In this document: positions 34,627-43,047 of the stretch, one piece after another
Layout: each line of letters opens with the position of its first letter
How positions within the stretch are numbered: the first letter of the stretch is position 1
Source of the DNA: Chryseobacterium vrystaatense
GTDB taxonomy: Bacteria; Bacteroidota; Bacteroidia; Flavobacteriales; Weeksellaceae
Length of the DNA: 64,000 nucleotides
Direction of reading: 5' to 3'
NCBI RefSeq assembly: GCF_000737765.1
Contig: NZ_JPRI01000001.1
Span: 744,001-808,000 of the forward strand
Notes under the pieces: model-generated
Seen by the model: only the letters and a program-made list of their open reading frames with translations
The model's database searches: none
Told to the model about the DNA's origin: nothing
Made by a program: the position numbers and the translations under genes

Positions 34627-36422
34627 TGAAAAACATACGAAATTTTTGCATAATCGCTCATATTGACCACGGTAAAAGTACTTTGGCAGACCGGCTTTTG
34701 GAGTATACCAATACAGTTACTCAGAGAGAACTGCAGTCTCAGACCCTGGATGATATGGATTTGGAGAAAGAACGTGGGATCACGATTAAGTCTCACGCCA
34801 TCCAGATGGATTATGAATATAAAGGAGAAAAATATATCTTAAACCTGATCGATACACCGGGACACGTAGACTTTTCTTACGAGGTTTCCCGTTCTATTGC
34901 TGCTTGTGAAGGAGCACTTCTTATAGTAGATGCGGCACAGAGTATTCAGGCACAGACCATCAGTAATCTTTATTTAGCATTAGAAAATGATTTGGAAATT
35001 ATTCCAATTCTAAATAAAATAGATCTTCCATCTGCAAATCCTGAAGAAGTTACCGACGAGATTATGGGACTTTTGGGTTGTAAATATGAAGATGTTCTTA
35101 GAGTTTCCGGAAAAACAGGTGAAGGGGTTCATGATTTGCTTGAGCAGATCGTCAATAGAATTCCTGCTCCGGTTGGAGATCCGACGGCTCCGCTACAGGC
35201 ATTGATTTTTGACTCTGTATATAACCCTTTCAGAGGAATTGAAGCTTATTTCAAAGTAGTCAATGGAAGTATTTCCAAAAATGAGAAAATTAAATTTTTT
35301 GCAACTGGGAAAGAATATGGAGCTGATGAAGTAGGGACTTTGAAACTAAAACAGGTTCCGAAAAAGACGATTGAATGCGGTGACGTAGGTTATATTATTT
35401 CCGGTATTAAAGATGCAAGGGAAGTAAAGGTAGGTGATACCATAACCTCTTTTGTAAATCCTGCTGCTGCGGCAATTGATGGATTTGAAGAAGTAAAACC
35501 AATGGTTTTTGCCGGAATCTATCCTATTGAATCCGAAGATTTTGAAGAACTGAGATTCTCATTAGAAAAATTAAGACTGAATGATGCTTCTTTGGTTTTC
35601 GAACCTGAAAGCTCTGCAGCTCTTGGTTTTGGTTTCCGTTGCGGATTCCTGGGAATGCTTCACATGGAAATCGTACAGGAACGTCTTGAAAGAGAATTTG
35701 ATATGAACGTTATTACTACGGTTCCCAACGTGTCATACCATGGATATTCCAAAAAAGATCCTGAAACCACAATTCTAATCAACAACCCGTCTGAGATGAT
35801 TGATCCCAATCTTTTAGACAGAGTTGAAGAGCCTTATATTAAAGCTTCTATAATTACTAAGTCCGATTTCGTTGGCGCTGTAATGACGCTTTGTATTGAA
35901 AAAAGAGGGGAGATTGTTAACCAAAGTTATTTAACGGCAGACAGAGTGGAATTAACATTCAATATGCCTTTGGCTGAGGTGGTCTTTGACTTTTATGACC
36001 GTCTAAAATCAATTTCTAAGGGATACGCATCTTTTGACTATTCACCGATAGGAATGCGTTCTTCTAAATTGGTAAAAATGGATATTCTGATCAATGGAGA
36101 TATGGTAGATGCATTGTCATCATTGATTCATGATAGCAATGCCTATTATATCGGTAAGAAGATGTGTGAAAAACTTCGTGAACTGATTCCTAGGCAGCAG
36201 TTTGATATTGCAGTTCAGGCAGCTTTGGGAGCGAAAGTTATTGCAAGAGAAACCATTAAAGCATTGAGAAAAGACGTTACCGCAAAATGTTACGGTGGAG
36301 ATATCTCCAGAAAACGTAAACTTCTTGAAAAGCAGAAAGAAGGTAAAAAGAAAATGAAACAGATTGGTAGAGTAGAAGTACCACAATCAGCGTTTATGGC
36401 AGTATTAAAACTAGACGATTAA
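34626..36422 (+). CDS. lepA: Elongation factor 4 (back-translocating GTPase LepA)
   Basis: Ribosome-associated GTPase. 598 residues, normal. G1 AHIDHGKST at 11-19, G3 DTPGHVDF near 77, G4 NKID near 131. Domains II and III follow, then the LepA-specific C-terminal domain ([28 protein letters not shown]) that distinguishes it from EF-G. The stop is followed by a strong terminator. Confidence 0.97.
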   Translation: MKNIRNFCIIAHIDHGKSTLADRLLEYTNTVTQRELQSQTLDDMDLEKERGITIKSHAIQMDYEYKGEKYILNLIDTPGHVDFSYEVSRSIAACEGALLIVDAAQSIQAQTISNLYLALENDLEIIPILNKIDLPSANPEEVTDEIMGLLGCKYEDVLRVSGKTGEGVHDLLEQIVNRIPAPVGDPTAPLQALIFDSVYNPFRGIEAYFKVVNGSISKNEKIKFFATGKEYGADEVGTLKLKQVPKKTIECGDVGYIISGIKDAREVKVGDTITSFVNPAAAAIDGFEEVKPMVFAGIYPIESEDFEELRFSLEKLRLNDASLVFEPESSAALGFGFRCGFLGMLHMEIVQERLEREFDMNVITTVPNVSYHGYSKKDPETTILINNPSEMIDPNLLDRVEEPYIKASIITKSDFVGAVMTLCIEKRGEIVNQSYLTADRVELTFNMPLAEVVFDFYDRLKSISKGYASFDYSPIGMRSSKLVKMDILINGDMVDALSSLIHDSNAYYIGKKMCEKLRELIPRQQFDIAVQAALGAKVIARETIKALRKDVTAKCYGGDISRKRKLLEKQKEGKKKMKQIGRVEVPQSAFMAVLKLDD

Positions 36423-36427
36423 TATAA

Positions 36428-36460
36428 AAAAGACCGGTAATTTTTACCGGTCTTTTATTT
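36428..36460. terminator. Bidirectional terminator after lepA
   Basis: Perfect 13-bp inverted repeat (36428-36440 with 36444-36456, 3-base loop) and T-tail, between convergent genes. Confidence 0.85.
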
Positions 36461-36670
36461 TTAGAAAGTTCGCTGCTTCTCCGTAAGGTTGGCCTGTATA
36501 ACCAAAGCACCGAGACCGAGAATCACTTCAGCAATGCCCAGTGTTCTTATAAGATTGATCCCGCATACGAGACATTCAGGTTCCGGGAAAGGCTTTTTCC
36601 CCACAACAATGATCAATACTCCTCCTATGATAATAATGACCACGATAAAGGCTCTTAATAATGTTTTCAT
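36461..36670 (-). CDS. Small two-span membrane protein
   Basis: 69 residues with two hydrophobic segments (about 6-23 and 44-60) and a CxxC pair (ECLVCG) in the loop between them. I do not recognise a family. It ends directly at the lepA terminator, as expected for a real convergent gene. Confidence 0.55.
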   Translation of the reverse strand: MKTLLRAFIVVIIIIGGVLIIVVGKKPFPEPECLVCGINLIRTLGIAEVILGLGALVIQANLTEKQRTF

Positions 36671-36768
36671 GATGGTATAAATTTTTATTTTCTACACCAA
36701 AGGTGAGTATATCCGTCAGAAAATCAATAAGGAAAATCACTGTTTAGGAGAAGAGGTTTCTCCTGTTT

Positions 36769-37401
36769 TTATTTCTTTCTGGTGAATTGTATTTCCATGG
36801 ATTTATGTTCTTTTCCTGTTTTGGAATCAGGACCGTACATTTCCATACTGTGGTGATTGTCGTCTGTAAATATATAGACTTCTCTGAAATCACAGTTTTT
36901 ACCGGGTCTTGCAGGATCGGCCATGGTACCTTTGAATTCAAGTGATTTTTTCGCCGCATTCCATTCTCCTTCCGCATGCATGATTCCTGTTCCCATATTA
37001 TCGATCCAGGTACTTACAAACTTTTTCTTGGCATTATCATAACCCATCAGGCTCATGCCTTCAAAAGGCATTCCCATGAAGTTTCCTTTGTAGTTGCTCT
37101 GCTGATACCGTCCTCCAAAAATCATTTTATTAGTGCATTCGGACTGGCTGGTCACCGGCTTTCCACCTGCTTCCATCCACATGGTTGATGTTCCTGTCCA
37201 GTTTCCGTCATATTTTGCAAGCATCTTGTGAAGATCTCCCGGTGTTGCATAGTCCATCCATGCTTTCATCGCAACAGCAGAATCTACAGGTTTCCATTCA
37301 GCAGAATCTGTTTTAACAGAATTTTTGTCTGTAACAGTCTTTCCCTTCTCACACGCGGTCAGAATTAAAGCGACGGAGAATAATAACAATAGATTTTTCA
37401 T
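36769..37401 (-). CDS. DUF1579 lipoprotein
   Basis: 210 residues. Signal peptide with lipobox LILTAC, then a DUF1579 domain: KYDGNWTGTSTMWMEAGGKPV, GGRYQQSNYKGNFMGMPFEGMSLMGYDNAKKKF and WIDNMGTGIMHAEG. The fold is lipocalin-like, and the ligand is unknown. It is a single gene, divergent from the NUDIX regulator. Confidence 0.85.
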   Translation of the reverse strand: MKNLLLLFSVALILTACEKGKTVTDKNSVKTDSAEWKPVDSAVAMKAWMDYATPGDLHKMLAKYDGNWTGTSTMWMEAGGKPVTSQSECTNKMIFGGRYQQSNYKGNFMGMPFEGMSLMGYDNAKKKFVSTWIDNMGTGIMHAEGEWNAAKKSLEFKGTMADPARPGKNCDFREVYIFTDDNHHSMEMYGPDSKTGKEHKSMEIQFTRKK

Positions 37402-37471
37402 AATTAGTTAATTTTAAGTGGGTTAATGTCAAATAAAGTTAGCGAATTTTATTATGCGCTCAATTGTTTTT

Positions 37472-37499
37472 TTGATTTCATATATAAGTTGTACCTTTG
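37472..37499 (+). promoter_or_regulatory. Promoter of the NUDIX/NrtR-type regulator
   Basis: TTG (37472-37474), 17-base spacer, TACCTTTG (37492-37499). It is the best promoter match in the window, 23 bases before the start codon. The -7 box overlaps the 21-bp operator at 37496. Confidence 0.6.
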
Positions 37500-37516
37500 T
37501 GTATTCATAACGCAAA
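37496..37516. promoter_or_regulatory. Predicted NrtR-type operator, site a
   Basis: 21 bp: TTTGTGTA-TTCA-TAACGCAAA. It is one of four sites fitting TTWGYGTW, NNNA, TAACRCAAA with approximate dyad symmetry. It overlaps the -7 box of the regulator's own promoter, so it implies autorepression. Confidence 0.7.
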
Positions 37517-37522
37517 TTAATT

Positions 37523-38200
37523 ATGCAGGATATAAAAGTTGCGGTAGACGCAGTCATTTTCGGATACTTTGATAAACAGGATCTTCAGCTTCTTCTGATT
37601 AAAAGAAAGATTGAACCTTTCAAAGGAGGATGGGCTCTTCCGGGAGGCCTTGTTCTGGATGATGAAAATCTGGATGATGCAGTGAAAAGAGAACTCCATG
37701 AAGAGGCCGGAATAAAGCCTGATTTTTTGGAACAACTCTATACTTTTGGCAACGTAGGTCGGGACCCAAGGAACAGAGTGGTTTCTGTGGCTTATTTAGG
37801 CCTTGTCAACCCTTCTTATCATGAACTCTTTGCAGACTCTGACGCGGAAGATGCACAATGGTTCAGCGTAAACAGACTTCCGTCTCTTGCTTTTGATCAT
37901 AAAAACATTATTGATATTGCGCTAAAAAGACTTCGGACAAAGCTCCAATACCAGCCGATCGGCTTTAATCTTCTGAATGAAGAATTTCCTTTTTCTGACC
38001 TTGAAAATCTGTACCGGACTATTATCGGGCGTGAAATAGACCGAAGAAATTTTCGTAAAAAGATCATGAGCTATGGCCTGCTAAATGAAACCAACAACAT
38101 TAAAAAAGAAGGCAGCGGAAGACCCGGAAAACTATTCACCTTCAATCAGGAGAAGTATGAAGAACTCGAAAAAGAAGGCTTCTACTTCGAAATCAAATAA
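37523..38200 (+). CDS. NUDIX-domain transcriptional regulator, NrtR type
   Basis: 225 residues. The N-terminal NUDIX domain (about 5-140) has an intact box at 42-64: G, five residues, E48, seven residues, REL, EE and G63, so hydrolase activity may be retained. The C-terminal winged helix (about 145-225: FSDLENLYRTIIGREIDRRN, FRKKIMSYGLLNE, GRPGKLFTF) is that of NrtR/AraR-type regulators. NrtR proteins sense ADP-ribose or NAD-related ligands; Bacteroidota AraR senses arabinose. The following genes handle ADP-ribose, so an ADP-ribose-type ligand is the better guess. It is flanked by four copies of a shared 21-bp inverted repeat. Confidence 0.85.
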   Translation: MQDIKVAVDAVIFGYFDKQDLQLLLIKRKIEPFKGGWALPGGLVLDDENLDDAVKRELHEEAGIKPDFLEQLYTFGNVGRDPRNRVVSVAYLGLVNPSYHELFADSDAEDAQWFSVNRLPSLAFDHKNIIDIALKRLRTKLQYQPIGFNLLNEEFPFSDLENLYRTIIGREIDRRNFRKKIMSYGLLNETNNIKKEGSGRPGKLFTFNQEKYEELEKEGFYFEIK

Positions 38201-38266
38201 TCATAATTCAAGACTCATCCAGTTTAGATTGACATCAAAAATCTGTGATTTTATCATTTAAAACAA

Positions 38267-38288
38267 ATAAACTAAAATTTTAGTTTAT
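38267..38288. repeat. Perfect 22-bp palindrome
   Basis: Arms ATAAACTAAAA and TTTTAGTTTAT with no spacer, 67 bases after the regulator stop. It has no T-run, so it is a poor terminator. It may be an operator of a second regulator or a weak stem. Confidence 0.6.
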
Positions 38289-38377
38289 CGCGTGTTCGTG
38301 CTGTTTGCAAAAAAAGCAATATCATTTACATTTCAAAATATTTAAATTTTAATATTGATAATCAGTTACTTGAATAT

Positions 38378-38398
38378 TTAGCGTTAAAATAACGCAAA
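38378..38398. promoter_or_regulatory. Predicted NrtR-type operator, site b
   Basis: 21 bp: TTAGCGTT-AAAA-TAACGCAAA. It is the most symmetric of the four (GCGTTA / TAACGC around AAA). It lies just upstream of the -33 region of the NADAR promoter. Confidence 0.7.
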
Positions 38399-38404
38399 TA
38401 TATT

Positions 38405-38435
38405 TTGGTCGTAAAATGATATTGTTTTACATTTG
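38405..38435 (+). promoter_or_regulatory. Promoter of the NADAR operon
   Basis: TTG (38405-38407), 20-base spacer, TACATTTG (38428-38435), 18 bases before the ATG at 38454. It sits between operators b and c, and its -7 box overlaps c. Confidence 0.55.
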
Positions 38436-38452
38436 TGTAAGAATAACACAAT
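38432..38452. promoter_or_regulatory. Predicted NrtR-type operator, site c
   Basis: 21 bp: TTTGTGTA-AGAA-TAACACAAT, ending one base before the NADAR start codon and overlapping the -7 box. Confidence 0.7.
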
Positions 38453-38453
38453 C

Positions 38454-38995
38454 ATGAAATACACCTTACCAAATATTATTGAAAAATTTCAGCAAAAAGA
38501 AAGACCTGAATTCTTACTCTTCTGGGGACACACGGTAAAAGATGAAATTACCAAATCATGCTTCAGCCAGTGGTTCCCCCTTCAGTTTGAAGAAAACAGA
38601 ACCATTTATAAAACTGCCGAACATTATATGATGGCCGGAAAAGCAAAATTGTTTAATGATCAGGAAATCTTACAGAAAGGTTTAAAATCCGAAACGCCTA
38701 ATGAAGCTAAAAGCTTAGGAAGGAAAGTGAAGAATTTTACCCGAAACTTTGGGACGAACATAAATATGAAATCGTAAAGAGGGCCAATCTTTTGAAATTC
38801 TCACAAAATCTAAAGTTTCAGAATTTTCTGTTGGCAACTGATGATAAGATTTTAGTAGAAGCCAGTCCTTATGACAAAATCTGGGGCATCGGAATGCTGG
38901 AAACAGATGCCAGAGCTCTTGATCCAAAACTTTGGGATGGTGAAAATCTGCTTGGATTTGCTTTGATGGAAGTAAGAGACGAATTAAGAAGGTAA
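38454..38995 (+). pseudogene. NADAR (YbiA-like) N-glycosidase, frameshifted
   Basis: NADAR proteins act on ADP-ribose or ribose-phosphate N-glycosidic bonds; some members remove ADP-ribose from guanine. The N-terminal part reads FLLFWGHTVKDE, CFSQWFPLQF, YKTAEHYMMAGKAKLF, EAKSLGRKVKNF. The same family continues one frame over as PKLWDEHKYEIVKRANLLKF, ASPYDKIWGIGM and LWDGENLLGFALMEVRDELR. The shift is at 38738/38739: after AAT-TTT the bases AC-CCG should be NAC-CCG, so one base is missing (probably giving Asp). Repaired length is about 181 residues, normal for YbiA. It is either a sequencing error or a true inactivation of the first island gene. Confidence 0.8.
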
Positions 38996-39025
38996 AAACA
39001 CAGTCGCCAAACACAAAATAGCAAT

Positions 39026-39574
39026 ATGGAAAAGACAGAACTTCACCCACAAATATTTCTGATCGAAGATTTTCTCACTTCCTCAATTTGTGATGAATAT
39101 GTTGCAATGGCACAGGGAAAAGTATTTGAAGAAGCCAAAATCAATATGAATGGGTTTCAGATGATGAGCAAAGGGATCAGAAATAATGACAGACTGATGG
39201 TTTTTGACAATGATTTGGCCGGTGATCTTTTCAGAAAAGCGGCAGAATTTCTTCCTCAGGAATTTGAAAATTATAAGCTTCAGAATTTTAATGAAATGTT
39301 CAGAGTCTATAAATATGCTCCGGGGCAACGTTTTAAAATGCACAGAGACGGAAGTTACATCCGTAATGAAAATGAAAAAAGCTTTTATACTTTTCTGATT
39401 TATCTGAATGATGACTTTGAAGGAGGAGAAACAGAATTTGAAAACTTATTCACTGTAGCTCCAAAAAAAGGAACCGCATTGGTTTTCCATCACCCGCTTA
39501 GACATGAAGGGAAAACTTTGATCAGTGGATTAAAATATGTTTTGAGAACCGATGTAATGTATTCCAATACGTAA
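39026..39574 (+). CDS. Prolyl-4-hydroxylase-like Fe(II)/2-oxoglutarate oxygenase
   Basis: 182 residues of the P4Hc/2OG-FeII family. The iron ligands appear as H and D in FKMHRDGSYI (about 111-113) and the distal His in HHPLRHEGKTL (about 160), with the 2OG-binding Arg/Lys after it (SGLKYVLRTDVMY). FLIYLNDDFEGGETEF is the usual core strand pair. The substrate is unknown; the neighbourhood suggests a protein, RNA or nucleotide target. It starts 30 bases after NADAR. Confidence 0.88.
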   Translation: MEKTELHPQIFLIEDFLTSSICDEYVAMAQGKVFEEAKINMNGFQMMSKGIRNNDRLMVFDNDLAGDLFRKAAEFLPQEFENYKLQNFNEMFRVYKYAPGQRFKMHRDGSYIRNENEKSFYTFLIYLNDDFEGGETEFENLFTVAPKKGTALVFHHPLRHEGKTLISGLKYVLRTDVMYSNT

Positions 39575-39613
39575 TCACCTGTAAGAGCATAAGCATTACT
39601 ATGTCTTTTTTAA

Positions 39614-39634
39614 TTAGCGTACAAATAACACAAA
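39614..39634. promoter_or_regulatory. Predicted NrtR-type operator, site d (internal)
   Basis: 21 bp: TTAGCGTA-CAAA-TAACACAAA, in the 75-base gap before the coiled-coil gene. It suggests an internal regulated promoter for the vWA/PurA-like part of the island. No clear TAnnTTTG element was found next to it. Confidence 0.6.
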
Positions 39635-39649
39635 CAAAACCGTAAAAAG

Positions 39650-39985
39650 ATGGAAGACAACTTAAAACCAAGATTCATAGAGTCATTACAAAGAAATAAT
39701 GACCAGATCAGAGAAGACCGTGCACGGACAATCGGAGCAGATTCCGAATTGATCTACAGGCGCCGGGTGGAAGACATTGAACTTAAAATAAAGAGACTGC
39801 AAAGAGAACAGGAGGGCCTTATTGATATCAGTCCTTTGGACAGGAACAGTTTAACGTTTGCGGATTTTCAGCCGGAGGCATTTGTTCAGAAAGATATAGA
39901 ATATTCATTAACCATCAGAAATTTAAATATTCAGCTTGAAGTTGCAGTAAAGAGATTTGAGTATTTATTCGGTAAAACATTTTAA
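39650..39985 (+). CDS. Small coiled-coil protein of unknown function
   Basis: 111 residues, rich in Glu, Arg and Lys, with a predicted helical stretch SELIYRRRVEDIELKIKRLQREQE near 32-55. No catalytic motif, signal peptide or membrane span. It directly precedes the vWA gene (2-base gap), so it may be that protein's partner. I do not recognise the family. Confidence 0.65.
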   Translation: MEDNLKPRFIESLQRNNDQIREDRARTIGADSELIYRRRVEDIELKIKRLQREQEGLIDISPLDRNSLTFADFQPEAFVQKDIEYSLTIRNLNIQLEVAVKRFEYLFGKTF

Positions 39986-39987
39986 TT

Positions 39988-40842
39988 ATGGGAAGTACAA
40001 GATATGACATGGACGCTCGCTTTGAAAGAGCAAGAAAAGAAGGTTACGGATCTAAATCCGCAGGTGAAATTTTCACTCAGAATGCAAAAAGAATGGCTCA
40101 TGAATCGATGAACCCCAATGGTATTTCTTTCAGAGAATCCAGAGATTCTGAGGTACACCCGAATTCAGTTCCTGTCATTTTAGGATTGGATGTGACGGGA
40201 AGTATGGGGCATATTCCACACGAGCTTATTAAAGAAGGACTTCCTAAATTAATGGGCGGAATTATCCAGGGAGGTGTTCCTGATCCAGCGCTTTTATTTT
40301 TAGCGATCGGGGATCATGAATGCGATGCCTTTCCTTTACAGGTCGGGCAGTTTGAATCCGGAGATGCGGAACTGGATATGTGGCTTACCCGTACGTATAT
40401 TGAATCCGGCGGTGGAGGAAATGCAGGAGAAAGTTACCTTTTAGCTTGGTACTTTGCCGCTTTTCACACAAGAACCGATGCTTTTGAGAAGAGAAACCAG
40501 AAAGGGATCTTGTTTACGGTAGGGGATGAACCCTGTTTAAAAACACTTCCGGCATCAGCGATCAGAGAAATTATGGGAACGGGTCAGCAGACCTACACTC
40601 ATATTGAGTTACTGGAAGAAGCGAAAAAACGATATGAAGTATATCACATCAATGTTCTGCATTCTGATCAGGCGATGAGAGCAGATAGTGGCTGGAAGGA
40701 ATTATTAGGACAAAACTGTTTATCAATAGCTGACCACAGAGAAATTCCGAATGTCATAAAAAGAGTGATCTGCGATAGGTTTAAAAATGAAACGTTCAGA
40801 CCAGCAGAAGGAGGAGGATTGGATCATATTCAAATGTTTTAA
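39988..40842 (+). CDS. vWA-type (MIDAS) protein
   Basis: 284 residues. The central vWA-like fold begins PVILGLDVTGSMGHIPHELI (DxTGS MIDAS motif, about 66-72). It continues with LFLAIGDHECDAFPLQVGQFE, a Gly-rich ESGGGGNAGESYLLAWYF loop and GILFTVGDEPCLKTLPASAI. The first 60 residues hold RYDMDARFERARKEGYGSK. It lacks a signal peptide, so it is cytoplasmic. In related islands such proteins could serve as metal-dependent adaptors; its partner here is unknown. It is followed 3 bases later by the PurA-like gene. Confidence 0.75.
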   Translation: MGSTRYDMDARFERARKEGYGSKSAGEIFTQNAKRMAHESMNPNGISFRESRDSEVHPNSVPVILGLDVTGSMGHIPHELIKEGLPKLMGGIIQGGVPDPALLFLAIGDHECDAFPLQVGQFESGDAELDMWLTRTYIESGGGGNAGESYLLAWYFAAFHTRTDAFEKRNQKGILFTVGDEPCLKTLPASAIREIMGTGQQTYTHIELLEEAKKRYEVYHINVLHSDQAMRADSGWKELLGQNCLSIADHREIPNVIKRVICDRFKNETFRPAEGGGLDHIQMF

Positions 40843-40845
40843 GTC

Positions 40846-41916
40846 ATGAAAAGGGCCCAAATAGTAATAGGCCTGGGTTTTGGTGATGAAGGAAAAGGAA
40901 TCACTACGGATTTTCTTGCGCAGCAAAACCCGGAGTCTGTTGTCATCAGGTTTTCCGGAGGACAGCAGGCGGCACATACGGTAATGCTTGATGAAAAAAA
41001 GCATGTCCATTCCAGTTTTGCCAGCGGAGCCCTTCGTGGACTGCCTTCCTATTTTACAGAACATTGTACCATTCATCCTGTTTTTTTGTTGAATGAAAGA
41101 GATGAACTGATGGAGAAAGGCGGAAACACCGAACTGCATATTCATCCATTAGCCAAAGTGACGACTCCGTTTGATGTCTGGAAGAACAGGAATAGTGTGA
41201 AAAACCTGGAACACGGAACCTGCGGAAAAGGAGTTGGAGCAACGATGAAAAGACAGGAAAGTCCTTACAAACTGTTTGCTGCCGATTTGATTGCCCCAAG
41301 AGGAATGCTGATCGAAAAATTAAAGGGGATTGCTTATTACTACGGATTGATGAATGAAGATCAGTTGGAAGAATCATTGCAGGACTTTTTGAATGCGGTG
41401 GATAAGATCGATTGGAAAATAGAGGATTATAATTATCTGAATTCTTTTGAAAACCTCATTTTCGAAGGCAGTCAGGGGGTTCTTCTGGACATGGATCATG
41501 GGGTTTTTCCAAATGTGACCTATGCAAATACCACATCCAAAAATGCGTATGAAATCTGCAGACTTTTGAAAATTGAGGATATTGAAATGTTTTATGTGAC
41601 CAGAAACTATTCTACCCGTCACGGAAGTGGCTGGATGAGCAATGAAGGAGAATTAATGTTGAAAAACAATGAAGAGGAAACTTGTGTCTTTAATGATTAT
41701 CAGAAGGAACTCCGCTTTGGAGAACTGGATTATGATCTGCTGAACTATGCCCTTCTTTTGGATGGGGCCTATGTTTCAGCCACTCAAAAGAATCTGGTCA
41801 TAACATGCCTGGATCAGACGGATGAAAAACTTAAAAAAGAGAACTTAAAAGTAAAATTTGACAGAGTCTACGGATCATATTCTCCCTTTTCAAAAGACTT
41901 TAAACAAATTTTTTAA
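40846..41916 (+). CDS. Divergent adenylosuccinate-synthetase-like GTP-dependent ligase
   Basis: 356 residues against about 425-430 for housekeeping PurA. The GTP/IMP loop GLGFGDEGKGITTDFL (about 9-24) keeps the catalytic Asp of GDEGKG. RFSGGQQAAHTV replaces the usual QGGNNAGHT but keeps the catalytic His. FEGSQGVLLDMDHGVFPNVT parallels the PurA block EGAQG..LD...GTYPFVTSS, and GSGWMSNE lies where the aspartate loop is expected. It is too diverged and short for the purine pathway enzyme; a dedicated role on a purine-like or ADP-ribosyl substrate is more likely. It is not an obvious phage PurZ either. Confidence 0.75.
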   Translation: MKRAQIVIGLGFGDEGKGITTDFLAQQNPESVVIRFSGGQQAAHTVMLDEKKHVHSSFASGALRGLPSYFTEHCTIHPVFLLNERDELMEKGGNTELHIHPLAKVTTPFDVWKNRNSVKNLEHGTCGKGVGATMKRQESPYKLFAADLIAPRGMLIEKLKGIAYYYGLMNEDQLEESLQDFLNAVDKIDWKIEDYNYLNSFENLIFEGSQGVLLDMDHGVFPNVTYANTTSKNAYEICRLLKIEDIEMFYVTRNYSTRHGSGWMSNEGELMLKNNEEETCVFNDYQKELRFGELDYDLLNYALLLDGAYVSATQKNLVITCLDQTDEKLKKENLKVKFDRVYGSYSPFSKDFKQIF

Positions 41917-41968
41917 ACCAAAATAATGGCTTTATATTTATTGACAAAAACGAGCCGGATATCGTAAA

Positions 41969-42565
41969 ATGATGAAAGAATTTGAAATAAGAGCAGATTA
42001 CAACAGAGATAACATTGTGGTCTACCAGTCCTATAATGATCAGATTGCAAAACCTGCAATGATCAATCAAAAATTTTCTGCTCCTTTTTCATTTAGCAGA
42101 ATGACCTGGATCAAACCATCCTTTCTTTGGATGATGGAACGGAGTAATTACGGACAAAAATCTGGACAGGAATGCACGTTGGCCATTCATATCAAAAGAG
42201 AAGCGTGGGAAAAGGCGCTAAGCAAAGCCATTTTAACTTCACCCGAAAAAAGGGTTTATCCTAATCCGGGAATCTGGGAAAAAGACTTTGAAAGTGCTGA
42301 AGTCTATGTGCAGTGGGATCCGGAAAGAAATATTAAAGGAAATAAATTAGCATATCGTTCCATTCAGGTTGGCATCAGCCGTTATTTGATTGAAGAATTT
42401 AATGAAGAATGGATTGTTAAAATAGAAGATTATACTCCTTTGGTAAAAAAGATCCTACATTTTACCAAATCAGGAGCATATGATAAAGCTAAAAAGCTGT
42501 TGCCAACTGAGAAAATATATCCACTATCCAGTAAACTGGCTCAGACCATAGGAGCAATTATTTAA
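41969..42565 (+). CDS. DUF4291 protein, copy 1
   Basis: 198 residues with the full DUF4291 pattern: EIRADYNRDNIVVYQSYNDQI, FSFSRMTWIKPSFLWMMERSNYG, ECTLAIHIKREAWE, VYVQWDPERN and LAYRSIQVGI. The invariant RMTWIKPSFLWMM suggests an enzyme active site. The family has been linked by gene neighbourhood to NAD/ADP-ribose and RNA-repair genes; its biochemistry is unknown to me. A second ATG three bases in is an equally possible start. A paralogue is encoded at 43570. Confidence 0.88.
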   Translation: MMKEFEIRADYNRDNIVVYQSYNDQIAKPAMINQKFSAPFSFSRMTWIKPSFLWMMERSNYGQKSGQECTLAIHIKREAWEKALSKAILTSPEKRVYPNPGIWEKDFESAEVYVQWDPERNIKGNKLAYRSIQVGISRYLIEEFNEEWIVKIEDYTPLVKKILHFTKSGAYDKAKKLLPTEKIYPLSSKLAQTIGAII

Positions 42566-42576
42566 AAACAAGAAAA

Positions 42577-43047
42577 ATGAAAACAGTAAGTCTTTACAGA
42601 CCGGTAGGAGAAAAAGAAATGATCCTGATAGCAGAGAGTAACTACAAAAAATTTCCACCAAGATTGGAGTGGCAGCCTATTTTTTATCCCGTATTGAATG
42701 AAAGCTATGCTTCAGAGATTGCTGAAAAGTGGAATACGAGAGACGAAGCCGGAAATTATCTTGGTTTTGTTACCAAATTTGAAGTGAAAGAAGAGTTTAT
42801 CGATCAATATCCTGTACAGAATGTGGGAACAAGAAGGCATAATGAATTGTGGGTTCCGTCGGAAAAGTTGGAGAATTTTAATGATGCGATTGTTGGAAAT
42901 ATTGAAGTGATTAAAGTATTCATAGGAGAAGAGTTTACAAAAACGGGAAGTCCAGAACTGAAAAGTCTGATGTTAAACATTAAAAAACTAACCATGACCA
43001 ATAAAGGAATGGCAAAAGATACCTTAGAGATCTTAGCCAAAAAATAA
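42577..43047 (+). CDS. ADP-ribosylation/crystallin J1 protein, fused to a PARG-like remnant
   Basis: Residues 1 to about 120 match the small family usually labelled ADP-ribosylation/crystallin J1: LYRPVGEKEMILIAESNYKKFPPRLEWQPIFYPVLNE, then GFVTKFEVKEEFIDQYPVQNVG and HNELWVPSEKLENFN. The last 17 residues (from M140, 42994: MTNKGMAKDTLEILAKK) look like the N-terminus of the next gene, a TIGR02452 protein. The reading frame therefore runs into a broken neighbour. The biochemical role of the family is not established. Confidence 0.75.
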   Translation: MKTVSLYRPVGEKEMILIAESNYKKFPPRLEWQPIFYPVLNESYASEIAEKWNTRDEAGNYLGFVTKFEVKEEFIDQYPVQNVGTRRHNELWVPSEKLENFNDAIVGNIEVIKVFIGEEFTKTGSPELKSLMLNIKKLTMTNKGMAKDTLEILAKK

